Source: Emergencia sp.
Lineage (GTDB): Bacteria > Bacillota > Clostridia > Peptostreptococcales > Anaerovoracaceae
Assembly: GCA_022767345.1 (NCBI GenBank)
Contig: JALEOD010000044.1
Span: forward strand, 62,001 to 126,000
Length of the DNA stretch: 64,000 bases
Direction of reading: 5' to 3'
Shown here: positions 1 to 7,388 of the stretch, in pieces
How the letters are laid out: each line of letters begins with the position of its first letter
Position numbering within the stretch: position 1 is the stretch's first letter
The notes under the pieces: generated by a model
Databases searched by the model: none
The model's input: the letters and a program-made list of their open reading frames with translations, nothing else
Told to the model about the DNA's origin: nothing
Translations under genes and position numbers: made by a program

Positions 1-1
1 A

Positions 2-229
2 GAACTGGAATTGTACGAAATCAATCATCTGATTTTTGATTTCTCCGATGTGACTTTTATGGACAGCTCAGGAATCGGCGTAGTGCTGGGACGATATAAA
101 AAACTTAAAAAAATTGGAGGGACTGTGACCATTCGCAATGCAAGCAGACTGGTAAAGCAGATTCTCGACATGTCGGGGATTTTTACACTGATGGAATATG
201 AGGAAGAGGAGGAAGAAGATGGAAAGTAA
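2..229 (+). CDS. spoIIAA: Anti-sigma F factor antagonist SpoIIAA (5' partial)
   Basis: This is the C-terminal part of a STAS-domain protein; the reading frame is open to the left edge, so the start lies outside the window. The phosphorylated serine region DSSGIGVVLGRY is visible, as is the following KKIGG loop of the STAS fold. In the family, unphosphorylated SpoIIAA binds SpoIIAB and frees sigma-F in the forespore, and SpoIIAB inactivates it by phosphorylating the serine. An acidic tail (EEEEEE) ends the protein. Its last 11 bases overlap the start of spoIIAB, which indicates translational coupling within the spoIIA operon. Confidence 0.93.
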   Translation, partial: ELELYEINHLIFDFSDVTFMDSSGIGVVLGRYKKLKKIGGTVTIRNASRLVKQILDMSGIFTLMEYEEEEEEDGK

Positions 230-659
230 TTTTGTGACGATAGAGTTTGAAGCATTGCCGCAAAACCAGGGCTTTGCAAGAGCGGTGGCTGCTTCTTATG
301 CGGCACCCCTTGACCCTACAGTAGAAGAACTGACAGAGATTAAAACAGCAGTCTCTGAGGCAGTGAGCAATGCAGTGATTCACGGCTATGAGAGAAAGGG
401 CGCCGGAAAAATTGTCATGGAGTTTAAAACCATTGACAAGGATAAAATTTTCATTAAAATCACTGACTTTGGAAAGGGCATTTCCGATATCCCAAAAGCC
501 ATGGAGCCGATGTTTTCTACAGAAGAGGAGCGGGAGATGAGTGGCATGGGCTTTACCGTAATGGAAAGCTTTACGGACAAAGTCTTTGTCGAGTCGGAAC
601 CGGGCAGGGGAACAGCGGTGACTTTGATTAAGTATCTGGACGTTTATCATGGCGTTTAA
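219..659 (+). CDS. spoIIAB: Anti-sigma F factor SpoIIAB (GHKL serine kinase)
   Basis: This 146-residue protein is an anti-sigma factor and serine kinase that holds sigma-F inactive until the forespore forms and phosphorylates SpoIIAA. The GHKL ATP-binding motifs are visible: an N-box around AVSEAVSNAVIHGY, a DFGKGI G1 box and an MGFTVMESF G2 region. I place the start at 219, where ATG follows AGGAGGAAGA; an in-frame ATG at 198 would add seven basic residues and has no ribosome site. The gene overlaps spoIIAA by 11 bases and sigF by 11 bases, the usual coupled arrangement. Confidence 0.95.
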   Translation: MESNFVTIEFEALPQNQGFARAVAASYAAPLDPTVEELTEIKTAVSEAVSNAVIHGYERKGAGKIVMEFKTIDKDKIFIKITDFGKGISDIPKAMEPMFSTEEEREMSGMGFTVMESFTDKVFVESEPGRGTAVTLIKYLDVYHGV

Positions 660-1383
660 GTACGTGCCGGTTGCAAAAGCCGATACATATGAACTGATTA
701 AAAAAGCGCAGAGCGGGGACGAAGAAGCTTTAAATTTACTGTGCGAGCAGAATACGGGGCTGGTAAAAAAGCTGGCACTGAAATTTACGACCTCCGAATA
801 CGAGGCGGAGGACTTAATTCAAATCGGGTATATCGGGCTTTTAAAGGCGATAGATAAGTTTCAGCCGGAGTTTGACGTGATGTTTTCTACCTACGCTGTT
901 CCAATGATTATGGGAGAACTGAAACGTTTTTTTCGGGATAATGGAAAAATTAAGGCAAGCCGCAGTCTGAAACAGGAGATTTACGGACTGAAAAAGGCAC
1001 AGGAGGCGCTGGGAGCCAAAGAGGGGGAGACGCCCAGACTCAGCCAGATTGCAGAATTTATGGGCATTTCCACTGAGCATGTTTTGGAAATTATGGAAGC
1101 GTCGTCAGCGCTGTCCAATGTGGCGAGCCTGGACAGTCAGCCGGCGGCAGAAGAGTACAATGCGTATTACAGGCAGGCTTCGCCGGAAAATAATCTGGAC
1201 GCAATTATGGTAAAGAAGGAACTTGGCAGCCTGCCGAAACGGGAACGGCAGGTTATTGTGCTGCGGTATTACAAGGATATGACCCAGCAGGAAATCGCAA
1301 AGAGAATGGGAATTTCCCAAGTTCAGGTTTCCAGAATTGAAAAAAAAGCGCTGACTGAGATACGGCAAAAAATAGCAGAGTAA
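649..1383 (+). CDS. sigF: RNA polymerase sigma-F factor
   Basis: The 244-residue product is a sporulation sigma-70 family factor with regions 2 (around residues 40-95, AEDLIQIGYIGLLKAIDKF and STYAVPMIMGELKRFFRD), 3 and 4 (residues 190-240, ERQVIVLRYYKDMTQQEIA followed by a GISQVQVSRIEKKAL helix-turn-helix). Position as third gene of spoIIA, overlapping spoIIAB by 11 bases, identifies it as sigma-F rather than sigma-G. It directs early forespore transcription. The operon ends here; a short GTGAGT...ACTCAC hairpin at about 1394-1413, followed by TTTATTC, may end transcription weakly. Confidence 0.95.
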   Translation: MAFKYVPVAKADTYELIKKAQSGDEEALNLLCEQNTGLVKKLALKFTTSEYEAEDLIQIGYIGLLKAIDKFQPEFDVMFSTYAVPMIMGELKRFFRDNGKIKASRSLKQEIYGLKKAQEALGAKEGETPRLSQIAEFMGISTEHVLEIMEASSALSNVASLDSQPAAEEYNAYYRQASPENNLDAIMVKKELGSLPKRERQVIVLRYYKDMTQQEIAKRMGISQVQVSRIEKKALTEIRQKIAE

Positions 1384-1455
1384 AAATCTGTAGGTGAGTC
1401 GAAAACAACTCACTTTATTCTTTCGACAATTTGGACGAATAAATCTAAAAATGGC

Positions 1456-1486
1456 TTGCAAAAAGACAAAAAAAGTGGTTTACTAT
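1456..1486 (+). promoter_or_regulatory. Candidate promoter of the acyl-CoA dehydrogenase operon
   Basis: TTGCAA at 1456-1461 and TACTAT at 1481-1486 are separated by 19 bases in an A-rich stretch. The spacer is longer than ideal and another -10 (TATATA) overlaps it, so the assignment is tentative. No other strong promoter is seen between sigF and the dehydrogenase gene. Confidence 0.35.
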
Positions 1487-1496
1487 ATATGTATGC

Positions 1497-1568
1497 TGTT
1501 ATTTTTATAACAAACGAAAACGGCATAGTCTGATACGGTTAAAATACTCCTTCCCATGGAAGGACCGT
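1497..1568 (+). promoter_or_regulatory. Structured 5' leader of the dehydrogenase-etf operon
   Basis: Two inverted repeats lie between the candidate promoter and the ribosome site. The first is TGTTAT-TTTT-ATAACA at 1497-1512. The second is a nested structure: CCTTCC-CAT-GGAAGG at 1549-1563, with ACGGT (1535-1539) able to pair with ACCGT (1564-1568). Such a leader may stabilise the mRNA of a highly expressed operon or be regulatory; no known riboswitch class is recognised. Confidence 0.5.
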
Positions 1569-1593
1569 TATTATAATTTAAGGAGGCATTTAC

Positions 1594-2736
1594 ATGAACT
1601 TTCAACTAACGAAGGAACAAGAATTCGTAAGAAAAATGGTAAGAGAATTTGCCACTAACGAAGTTGAACCATTAGCTGCAGAAATTGACCAGGAACACAG
1701 ATTTCCAGTGGAAACTGTAGAAAAAATGGCAAAGTACGGCATGCTGGGCGTTCCATTCCCAACTGAATACGGTGGAGCAGGCGGAGACCACATCTCCTAT
1801 GCAATCACTGTAGAAGAATTATCCAGAGTTTGTGCATCCACAGGCGTTATCTGTTCCGCACACACTTCTCTGTGCTGCTGGCCGATTTTCAACTGGGGTA
1901 ACGAAGACCAGAAGAGAAAATATCTGCCAGACCTGTTATCCGGCAAGAAGTTAGGTGCTTTCGGTCTGACTGAGCCTAACGCAGGTACAGACGCATCCGG
2001 ACAGCAGACAAGAGCTGAGCTGGTTGACGGCAAATGGATTTTAAACGGAGCTAAGGTATTCATCACTAACGGTGGATATGCTGACGTTTTCGTTGTAATG
2101 GCTATGACTGACAAATCCAAAGGAAACCACGGAATTTCCGCATTCATCGTTGAAAAAGGCGACGAAGGTTTCTCCATTGGTAAGACTGAAGATAAGATGG
2201 GTATCTGCGCATCTTCCACTACTGAGCTTATTTTCCAGAACTGCGTAATTCCTGAAGACAGACTGCTGGGTCAGGTTGGCGAAGGATTCAAAGTTGCTAT
2301 GTCCACTCTGGACGGCGGCCGTATCGGTATCGCTTCCCAGGCTCTGGGTATTGCACAGGGCGCATTCGACGTTACAGTTGAATACATGAACGCTAGAAAA
2401 CAGTTCGGCAAGAAGCTGTCCCAGATGCAGGCACTGCAGTTCTCCATGGCTGACCTGAAGACTAAGATTGAAGCTGCAAGACTGTTAATCTACAGAGCTG
2501 CTGACATGAAGGATAAGCACATGGCATACGGTGAAGCTGCTGCAATGGCTAAGCTGTTCGCTGCTGAAACTGCTATGGAAGTAACTACCAAGTGTGTACA
2601 GTACCACGGCGGATACGGATACACTAAGGATTATCCGGTAGAAAGAATGATGAGAGACGCTAAGATTACCGAGATTTACGAAGGAACTTCTGAAGTTCAG
2701 AGAATGGTCATCGCTGGTGCGACTTTCAAAAAATAA
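1594..2736 (+). CDS. Acyl-CoA dehydrogenase (butyryl-CoA dehydrogenase-like)
   Basis: This 380-residue flavoprotein belongs to the short-chain acyl-CoA dehydrogenase family, which reduces enoyl-CoA (or oxidises acyl-CoA) with FAD and passes electrons to or from Etf. The FAD-binding stretch FGLTEPNAGTDASG, the LDGGRIGIASQALGIAQGA signature and the catalytic base in IYEGTSEVQR (Glu about 363) are visible. Length is normal. The start follows AAGGAGG. EtfB and EtfA follow at once, so the enzyme probably acts in an Etf complex. No thiolase, crotonase or hydroxyacyl-CoA dehydrogenase gene is adjacent, so the substrate could be crotonyl-CoA or another enoyl-CoA, for example an aryl-acrylyl-CoA as in caffeyl-CoA reductase. 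Confidence 0.9.
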   Translation: MNFQLTKEQEFVRKMVREFATNEVEPLAAEIDQEHRFPVETVEKMAKYGMLGVPFPTEYGGAGGDHISYAITVEELSRVCASTGVICSAHTSLCCWPIFNWGNEDQKRKYLPDLLSGKKLGAFGLTEPNAGTDASGQQTRAELVDGKWILNGAKVFITNGGYADVFVVMAMTDKSKGNHGISAFIVEKGDEGFSIGKTEDKMGICASSTTELIFQNCVIPEDRLLGQVGEGFKVAMSTLDGGRIGIASQALGIAQGAFDVTVEYMNARKQFGKKLSQMQALQFSMADLKTKIEAARLLIYRAADMKDKHMAYGEAAAMAKLFAAETAMEVTTKCVQYHGGYGYTKDYPVERMMRDAKITEIYEGTSEVQRMVIAGATFKK

Positions 2737-2756
2737 AATAGTAGGAGGATATAGAA

Positions 2757-3563
2757 ATGGCATTTAAGATTATCGTATGCGCAAAGCAGGTACCAGATAC
2801 AAACGTTATCAAAATTAACCCTAAGACTGGTACTCTTATCAGAGACGGCGTTCCAAGCATCTTAAACCACGACGATGCGAACGCTTTAGAAGAAGCATTA
2901 AAGATTAAGGACAAATATGACGATGTAACAATCACCGTTATCTCCATGGGACCTCCTCAGGCTTCTGATCTTCTGTTTGAATGTATCGCAAAAGGTGCTG
3001 ACGAAGGTATTCTGGTTTCCGACAGAGCAGTTGGCGGTTCCGATACATGGGCTACTTCCAACACGCTGGAAGCTGCAATCAAAAAATGGGAAAAAGAAAA
3101 TGGTCCTGCTGACCTGATTTTCGCTGGTCGTCAGGCTATCGACGGAGATACCGCACAGGTTGGTCCGCAGATCGCTGAAAAATTAGACCTGCCGCAGGTT
3201 ACATATGTTGAAGAATTTGAAATCGCTGACAACATGAAGGACATCACAGTAAAGAGACAGATGGAAGATGGTTATGAACTGATCGGTATCCAGACTCCTT
3301 GTATGCTGACAGCTATCAAAGAACTGAACGAGCCAAGATACATGAACATGGCTGGTATCTTCGCAGAAAAAGATATCAAAGTTTGGAATGCAAAGGACAT
3401 CGAAGTTGACCTGACCAAAGTTGGTCTGGAAGCTTCCCCTACTAACGTATTCAGATCCTTCACACCGGCTCCAAAGGCTCCTGGCCAGATCGTTAACGGA
3501 GATTCCGAAAACGAACAGGCAAAGAACCTGCTGATCCAGCTGAAGGGTAAGCACATCATCTAA
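2757..3563 (+). CDS. etfB: Electron transfer flavoprotein beta subunit
   Basis: The 268-residue protein starts with the EtfB signature (IIVCAKQVPDT) and contains the nucleotide-binding segment FAGRQAIDGDTAQVGPQIAE, which binds FAD in bifurcating Etfs and AMP in ordinary ones. It lies 20 bases after the dehydrogenase gene with its own AGGAGG site and 18 bases before etfA. Codons favour C-ending forms (AAC, ATC, TTC, GAC), unlike the transporter downstream, which suggests strong expression. Together with EtfA it would shuttle electrons between NADH, ferredoxin and the acyl-CoA dehydrogenase. Confidence 0.93.
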   Translation: MAFKIIVCAKQVPDTNVIKINPKTGTLIRDGVPSILNHDDANALEEALKIKDKYDDVTITVISMGPPQASDLLFECIAKGADEGILVSDRAVGGSDTWATSNTLEAAIKKWEKENGPADLIFAGRQAIDGDTAQVGPQIAEKLDLPQVTYVEEFEIADNMKDITVKRQMEDGYELIGIQTPCMLTAIKELNEPRYMNMAGIFAEKDIKVWNAKDIEVDLTKVGLEASPTNVFRSFTPAPKAPGQIVNGDSENEQAKNLLIQLKGKHII

Positions 3564-3581
3564 TCTGAAGGAGGAATAATA

Positions 3582-4865
3582 ATGGCTATTAAAATCATTA
3601 ATGATAAATGTAAAGGATGTTCCCTTTGCGCAAAGGCTTGTCCGTTTGACGCATTAAAGATCGTTGACAGAATCGCTGTTGTAGACGAAGGAAAGTGCAC
3701 AAACTGTAACGCTTGTATCGCTAAATGTAACTTCGACGCTATTGAAGCTGCTCCTGAAGCTGAAAAGGTTGACCTTTCCGCTTACAAGCACATCTGGGTA
3801 TTTGCTGAACAGAGACAGGGCAAAATCCAGAACGTAGCTCTGGAATTACTGGGCGAAGGTAAGAAATTAGCAAAAGACATCAGCGAAGACACTCAGATCT
3901 GTGCTGTTCTGATTGGTAACAACATCGACCACTTAGCTCAGGAATGCTTCGAATATGGTGCTGAAAAAGTATACCTGGTTCAGGACCCACTTCTTGAAAA
4001 CTTCACAACTGACGGTTACACTAAGGTTATGAAGCAGTTAATCGATGAATACAAACCTGAAATCGTTCTGTACGGTGCTACTCACATCGGTCGTGACTTC
4101 GCACCAAGAATTGCAGCTAGATGCAACACTGGTCTGACTGCTGACTGTACTCATCTGGACGTAAAAGTTTCCAAGTACATCGAATTTGCTAAAGCTAACA
4201 CTACATTAGATACTTCCACTCTGGACCCTAACGATCCTTCCACTGGAATCAAGCAGACTCGTCCGGCATTCGGCGGTAACCTGATGGCTACCATCATCTG
4301 CCCTAAGACAAGACCGCAGATGTCCACTGTAAGACCTGGCGTAATGCAGAAACAGGAAAGACAGGCTGGCGCTACTGGTGAAATCGTAAACGTTAAACCA
4401 GAAATCACTAAGGAAGATATCAGAATCGAAATCAAAGATATCGTTAAATCCATGAAGGAAATGGTATCCCTGACTGACGCTAAGATTATTTGCTCCGGCG
4501 GACGTGGTCTGGGCGATGCATCCGGTTTTGAACTGATGAAGAAGTTCGCTGACAAAGTTGGCGGTGTTGTTGGTTCTTCCCGTGCAGCTGTTGACGCTGG
4601 CTGGATTGATCACTCCCACCAGGTAGGTCAGACTGGTACTACAGTTAAACCTGAAATCTACTTTGCCTGCGGTATCTCCGGCGCTATCCAGCACCTGGCT
4701 GGTATGCAGACTTCCGGCTGTATCGTAGCAATCAACAAGGATCCAGATGCTCCTATTATGGAAGTTGCTGACTACGCTATCGTAGGTGACCTGTACAAAG
4801 TTATCCCGGAAATCATTGAAGAATGGGACAACGCAGAAGCACTGTACGACGCAACTACGAAATAA
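3582..4865 (+). CDS. etfA: Electron transfer flavoprotein alpha subunit with N-terminal ferredoxin domain
   Basis: At 427 residues this EtfA is about 100 residues longer than the usual form. Residues 1-60 hold two cysteine sets, [13 protein letters not shown] and [13 protein letters not shown], each able to bind a [4Fe-4S] cluster. The remainder is a normal EtfA, with the FAD-binding C-terminal segment [20 protein letters not shown] and [14 protein letters not shown]. The Acetobacterium woodii caffeyl-CoA reductase subunit CarE has the same added domain, in a carC-carD-carE order that matches this operon. By inference the complex can carry out flavin-based electron bifurcation linked to ferredoxin. 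The start follows GAAGGAGG. Confidence 0.93.
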   Translation: MAIKIINDKCKGCSLCAKACPFDALKIVDRIAVVDEGKCTNCNACIAKCNFDAIEAAPEAEKVDLSAYKHIWVFAEQRQGKIQNVALELLGEGKKLAKDISEDTQICAVLIGNNIDHLAQECFEYGAEKVYLVQDPLLENFTTDGYTKVMKQLIDEYKPEIVLYGATHIGRDFAPRIAARCNTGLTADCTHLDVKVSKYIEFAKANTTLDTSTLDPNDPSTGIKQTRPAFGGNLMATIICPKTRPQMSTVRPGVMQKQERQAGATGEIVNVKPEITKEDIRIEIKDIVKSMKEMVSLTDAKIICSGGRGLGDASGFELMKKFADKVGGVVGSSRAAVDAGWIDHSHQVGQTGTTVKPEIYFACGISGAIQHLAGMQTSGCIVAINKDPDAPIMEVADYAIVGDLYKVIPEIIEEWDNAEALYDATTK

Positions 4866-4866
4866 G

Positions 4867-4931
4867 AACCCCACCCACCTTCGAAGCAGAGCTTCGGGCG
4901 GGTACCCGGGAACCTTGTTGTCTTCGACAAT
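4867..4931 (+). other. Two hairpins directly after etfA
   Basis: CGAAGC-AGA-GCTTCG, flanked by complementary CCCACC and GGCGGG segments, forms a GC-rich hairpin at about 4867-4907. TTGTC-TTC-GACAA forms a second small one at about 4916-4931. Neither has a T tract, so they may protect or process the 3' end of the etf mRNA ahead of the terminator at 4972. Confidence 0.45.
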
Positions 4932-4971
4932 AAAGAAGCCCTAGCCCGATTTATCGAGTAATAGGAAATGA

Positions 4972-5000
4972 CGCCAGACTTAACTGTCTGGCGTTTTTAT
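4972..5000 (+). terminator. Rho-independent terminator of the etf operon
   Basis: CGCCAGAC at 4972-4979 pairs with GTCTGGCG at 4986-4993 around a six-base loop, followed by TTTTTATT. It lies about 110 bases after the etfA stop. Confidence 0.9.
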
Positions 5001-5107
5001 TACGAAGATAAATCGTTGTCAGGTCTTTTACGAAGCTTTCCCAAGAAGGCAAAGCGAAAGCTGCAGGCTGATTGGCAGAAAGCGACCGTAGTTTCTTTGA
5101 TTTATAT

Positions 5108-5182
5108 GCAGGCTTTGCCTGCTGGCAGCGTTGTTGCAAGGAAGAGATTATATAATTTCCTCGGCTTTGCTCGGAAATTATA
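5108..5182. other. Two further perfect hairpins in the gene-free stretch
   Basis: GCAGGC-TTT-GCCTGC is at 5108-5122. TATAATTTCC at 5151-5160 pairs perfectly with GGAAATTATA at 5173-5182. The two loops share a GGCTTTGC core. No coding potential is convincing between 4866 and 5683; the stretch is made of hairpins and the repeats listed separately. Confidence 0.55.
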
Positions 5183-5190
5183 ATATGTAT

Positions 5191-5221
5191 AAAAAGGGAC
5201 GCGTCGGTGTCCCTTTTTTAA
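5191..5221 (+). terminator. Terminator-like hairpin
   Basis: AAAAAGGGAC at 5191-5200 pairs with GTCCCTTTTT around a short GC-rich loop and ends in a T run. It lies about 220 bases beyond the etf terminator, so it either ends an unseen short transcript or is part of the repeat-rich region. Confidence 0.7.
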
Positions 5222-5239
5222 ATTACGGCAAAGGCATGA

Positions 5240-5281
5240 AAACGCACCATTTCCCTTTAAAAATGAGGTAATGGTGCGTTT
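5240..5281 (+). repeat. GCACCAT palindromic element, copy A
   Basis: A perfect 12-base inverted repeat: AAACGCACCATT at 5240-5251 and AATGGTGCGTTT at 5270-5281. The 18-base loop holds TCCCTTTAAAA, similar to the loops of copies C and D. Confidence 0.85.
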
Positions 5282-5304
5282 CTCGCTGCTGCAAATCTGA
5301 GTTC

Positions 5305-5340
5305 TGCACCAAATGGTTTGAAAACAAGGAGCATGGTGCG
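5305..5340 (-). repeat. GCACCAT palindromic element, copy B (inverted)
   Basis: GCACCA at 5306-5311 pairs with TGGTGC at 5334-5339. Read on the minus strand the element (CGCACCATG, then CTCCTTGTTTTCA, then CCAT) aligns closely with copy C, so it is the same element in reverse orientation. Confidence 0.75.
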
Positions 5341-5477
5341 TGTCAGCGTCGAAAATACGGAAGAATAATTGGCAGTTCCATGTATCTGGAAGTTACTTAC
5401 ATAAACTGTCAGCTGAATCTAACATTATTTTCTATTTTATTCCAGAAATCTATTTGTTCTTAGTCCTATGTGAAAGA

Positions 5478-5519
5478 ATCCGCACCATGACCCCTTATTT
5501 CACCATATATGGTGCGGAT
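5478..5519 (+). repeat. GCACCAT palindromic element, copy C
   Basis: A perfect 11-base inverted repeat: ATCCGCACCAT at 5478-5488 and ATGGTGCGGAT at 5509-5519, with an ACCCCTTATTTCA-containing loop. Total length is 42 bases, equal to copy A. Confidence 0.85.
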
Positions 5520-5542
5520 ATTACTTTTATTTGTTATAAAAG

Positions 5543-5578
5543 TGCACCATTTAGTCCTTTTTTAAAGAAAATGGTGCA
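5543..5578 (+). repeat. GCACCAT palindromic element, copy D
   Basis: A perfect 10-base inverted repeat: TGCACCATTT at 5543-5552 and AAATGGTGCA at 5569-5578, with a loop containing TCCTTTTTTAAAG. Confidence 0.85.
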
Positions 5579-5755
5579 GAAAGGAAGAGGGCGCTCTTAG
5601 CTCATTTGTTCATGTCAAATAAGTCTGTACATTTTCATTGACAGTTCTTCTTTCAAGCTGTTATAATCAATCTTGTACATTTACACTTGGGAAGGCACGC
5701 AGTCCGGGTGGACGCGGGACTTTTCGCAAATTTAAAAATTCAATTGGAGAACACT

Positions 5756-7363
5756 ATGAACAGTAAACAACTTACGATTCGCAGCATGGTGATCGGCGTC
5801 ATCGGTTCTGTAGTCATTACTTGCAGTTCCATGTATGTTGCGCTGAAACTAAGCTCACTGCCATGGCCGATTATGTTCGTGGCGCTATTTTCGATGTTAG
5901 CTTTGAAAGCCCTGGGAAATACCAATCTCAATGAGATTAATGTAGCTCATACGGCAATGTCTGCAGGGGCAATGGTTGCAGGGGGACTTGCTTTTACCAT
6001 CCCCGGTATCTGGATTCTCAATCCGGAGGCAGAAATCAGTACGATGCAGCTTCTGGTCATCGCACTGGGTGGTGTGGTTTTAGGACTGATTTTTACAGCA
6101 CTCATTCGAAAATACTTTGTTGAAACCAAAGAATTACCTTACGCAATGGGACAAGCTGCGGCAGAAACCCTGCAGGTGGGAGATGAAGGCGGTAAAAAAG
6201 CCGGCACACTCTTTGCTTCTATGGGCATTGCAGCGGTCTTTACAGTAATCAGAGACTGGTTCGGAAAGATTCCTGCAACTCTGATGAGCCAGAAAATGCT
6301 AAGCTTCGGTTCAGCCGGCGGTATTTGGCTGTCCCCGATGCTGGTATCCATCGGTTACATTGTAGGGCCGATTGCAATTGGCGTGTGGTTTCTGGGTGCG
6401 CTGGTCGGAGATGTAGGGATTCTCATCGGCGGACAGAGCCTGGGTATTTGGTCTTTAGAAGAAGCCGGCGGCGTGAAGCAGGCCCTTGGTATCGGTCTGA
6501 TGGTCGGCACCGGCGTGGGGATTTTAGTAAAAGGGATTTTACCAAAGGCGAAAGAAATTTTCGGCGGTATGTTCAGTAAGGACAGCGCGGGAGATTCCAT
6601 CGTTCCGATGAGATGGGCGCCTTTTATGATGATATTACTTGCAGCTGTGTTTACCTTGGTATGCAAGATGAGCGTAATCGCTTCCGTGATTACGATTCTG
6701 GGTGTATGGCTGGCAACTGCAATGTCTGCGCAGTGTGTAGGGCAGTCCGGCATCAACCCGATGGAAATCTTTGGAATTATTGTTATGCTGGCAGCTTAAG
6801 CACTGACTGCAGTAGGACAGACGGAAGGTTTTTTTATTGCAGCCATCGTGGCAGTTGCCTGTGGTCTTGTCGGCGATGTCATGAATGACTTTAAAGAAGG
6901 ACATATGCTGAAAACCAATGCGAAGGATCAGTGGATTGCAGAAGCGATAGGCGGTGTCATCGGTGCGGTGGTATCTGTATTTGTTCTGGTTACCATTGTC
7001 AAAGCCTACGGTCCGTCCGCCTTTACAGATGGACAGATGTTTACTGCGGCGCAGGCAAACACAGTTGCCGCCATGGTCGGAGGCATTTCCAATATGCCGG
7101 CATTTGTTGTTGGCCTGGTGATTGCAGTCGCACTTTATTGCGTCAACTTCCCGGTCATGACTCTGGGACTTGGCGTATATCTGCCATTTTATATGTCCGC
7201 GACAGCCTTTATCGGCGGAGCCCTGCGTTTTACCATCGACAAATGGTTTCCTGCTGTTGAAAAAAATGCAACAGGACAGATTATTGCATCCGGTCTTTTA
7301 GGCGGTGAAGCCGTGGTCGGTGTAGTCATTGCGCTGATTACAGCAGTACAGGCCTTACAGTAA
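5756..7363 (+). pseudogene. OPT-family oligopeptide transporter interrupted by an in-frame stop
   Basis: The sequence encodes a polytopic OPT-family transporter of about 535 codons, which would import peptides. Features include an N-terminal membrane segment (VIGVIGSVVITCSSMYVALKL), many Gly-rich helices and the conserved GDVMNDFKEGHML segment. The frame is broken once, by TAA at 6797-6799, between IIVMLAA and ALTAVGQTEGFF; both halves are in the same frame and no base is missing. A single A-to-T change from AAA would explain it. TAA is not a known recoding codon for Sec or Pyl, so the gene is probably inactive, or this is a sequencing error. The start at 5756 follows TTGGAGA; a frame opening at 5687 adds 23 unconvincing residues. 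The P1 peptidase gene follows, which suggests a peptide import and hydrolysis unit. Confidence 0.85.
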
Positions 7364-7388
7364 CCGGCTTTATGGGGGAATAGATACG

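Noticed and set aside
4968..5183. Plus-strand open frame of 71 residues between etfA and the palindromes
   Set aside because: It runs through a terminator and several hairpins, has no ribosome site and no family resemblance.
5240..5578. CRISPR array
   Set aside because: Repeats are palindromic with unlike spacing, one copy is inverted, and no cas genes are near.
6797..6799. Recoding (Sec or Pyl) of the stop in the OPT gene
   Set aside because: The codon is TAA; recoding uses TGA or TAG, and no SECIS-like hairpin follows.
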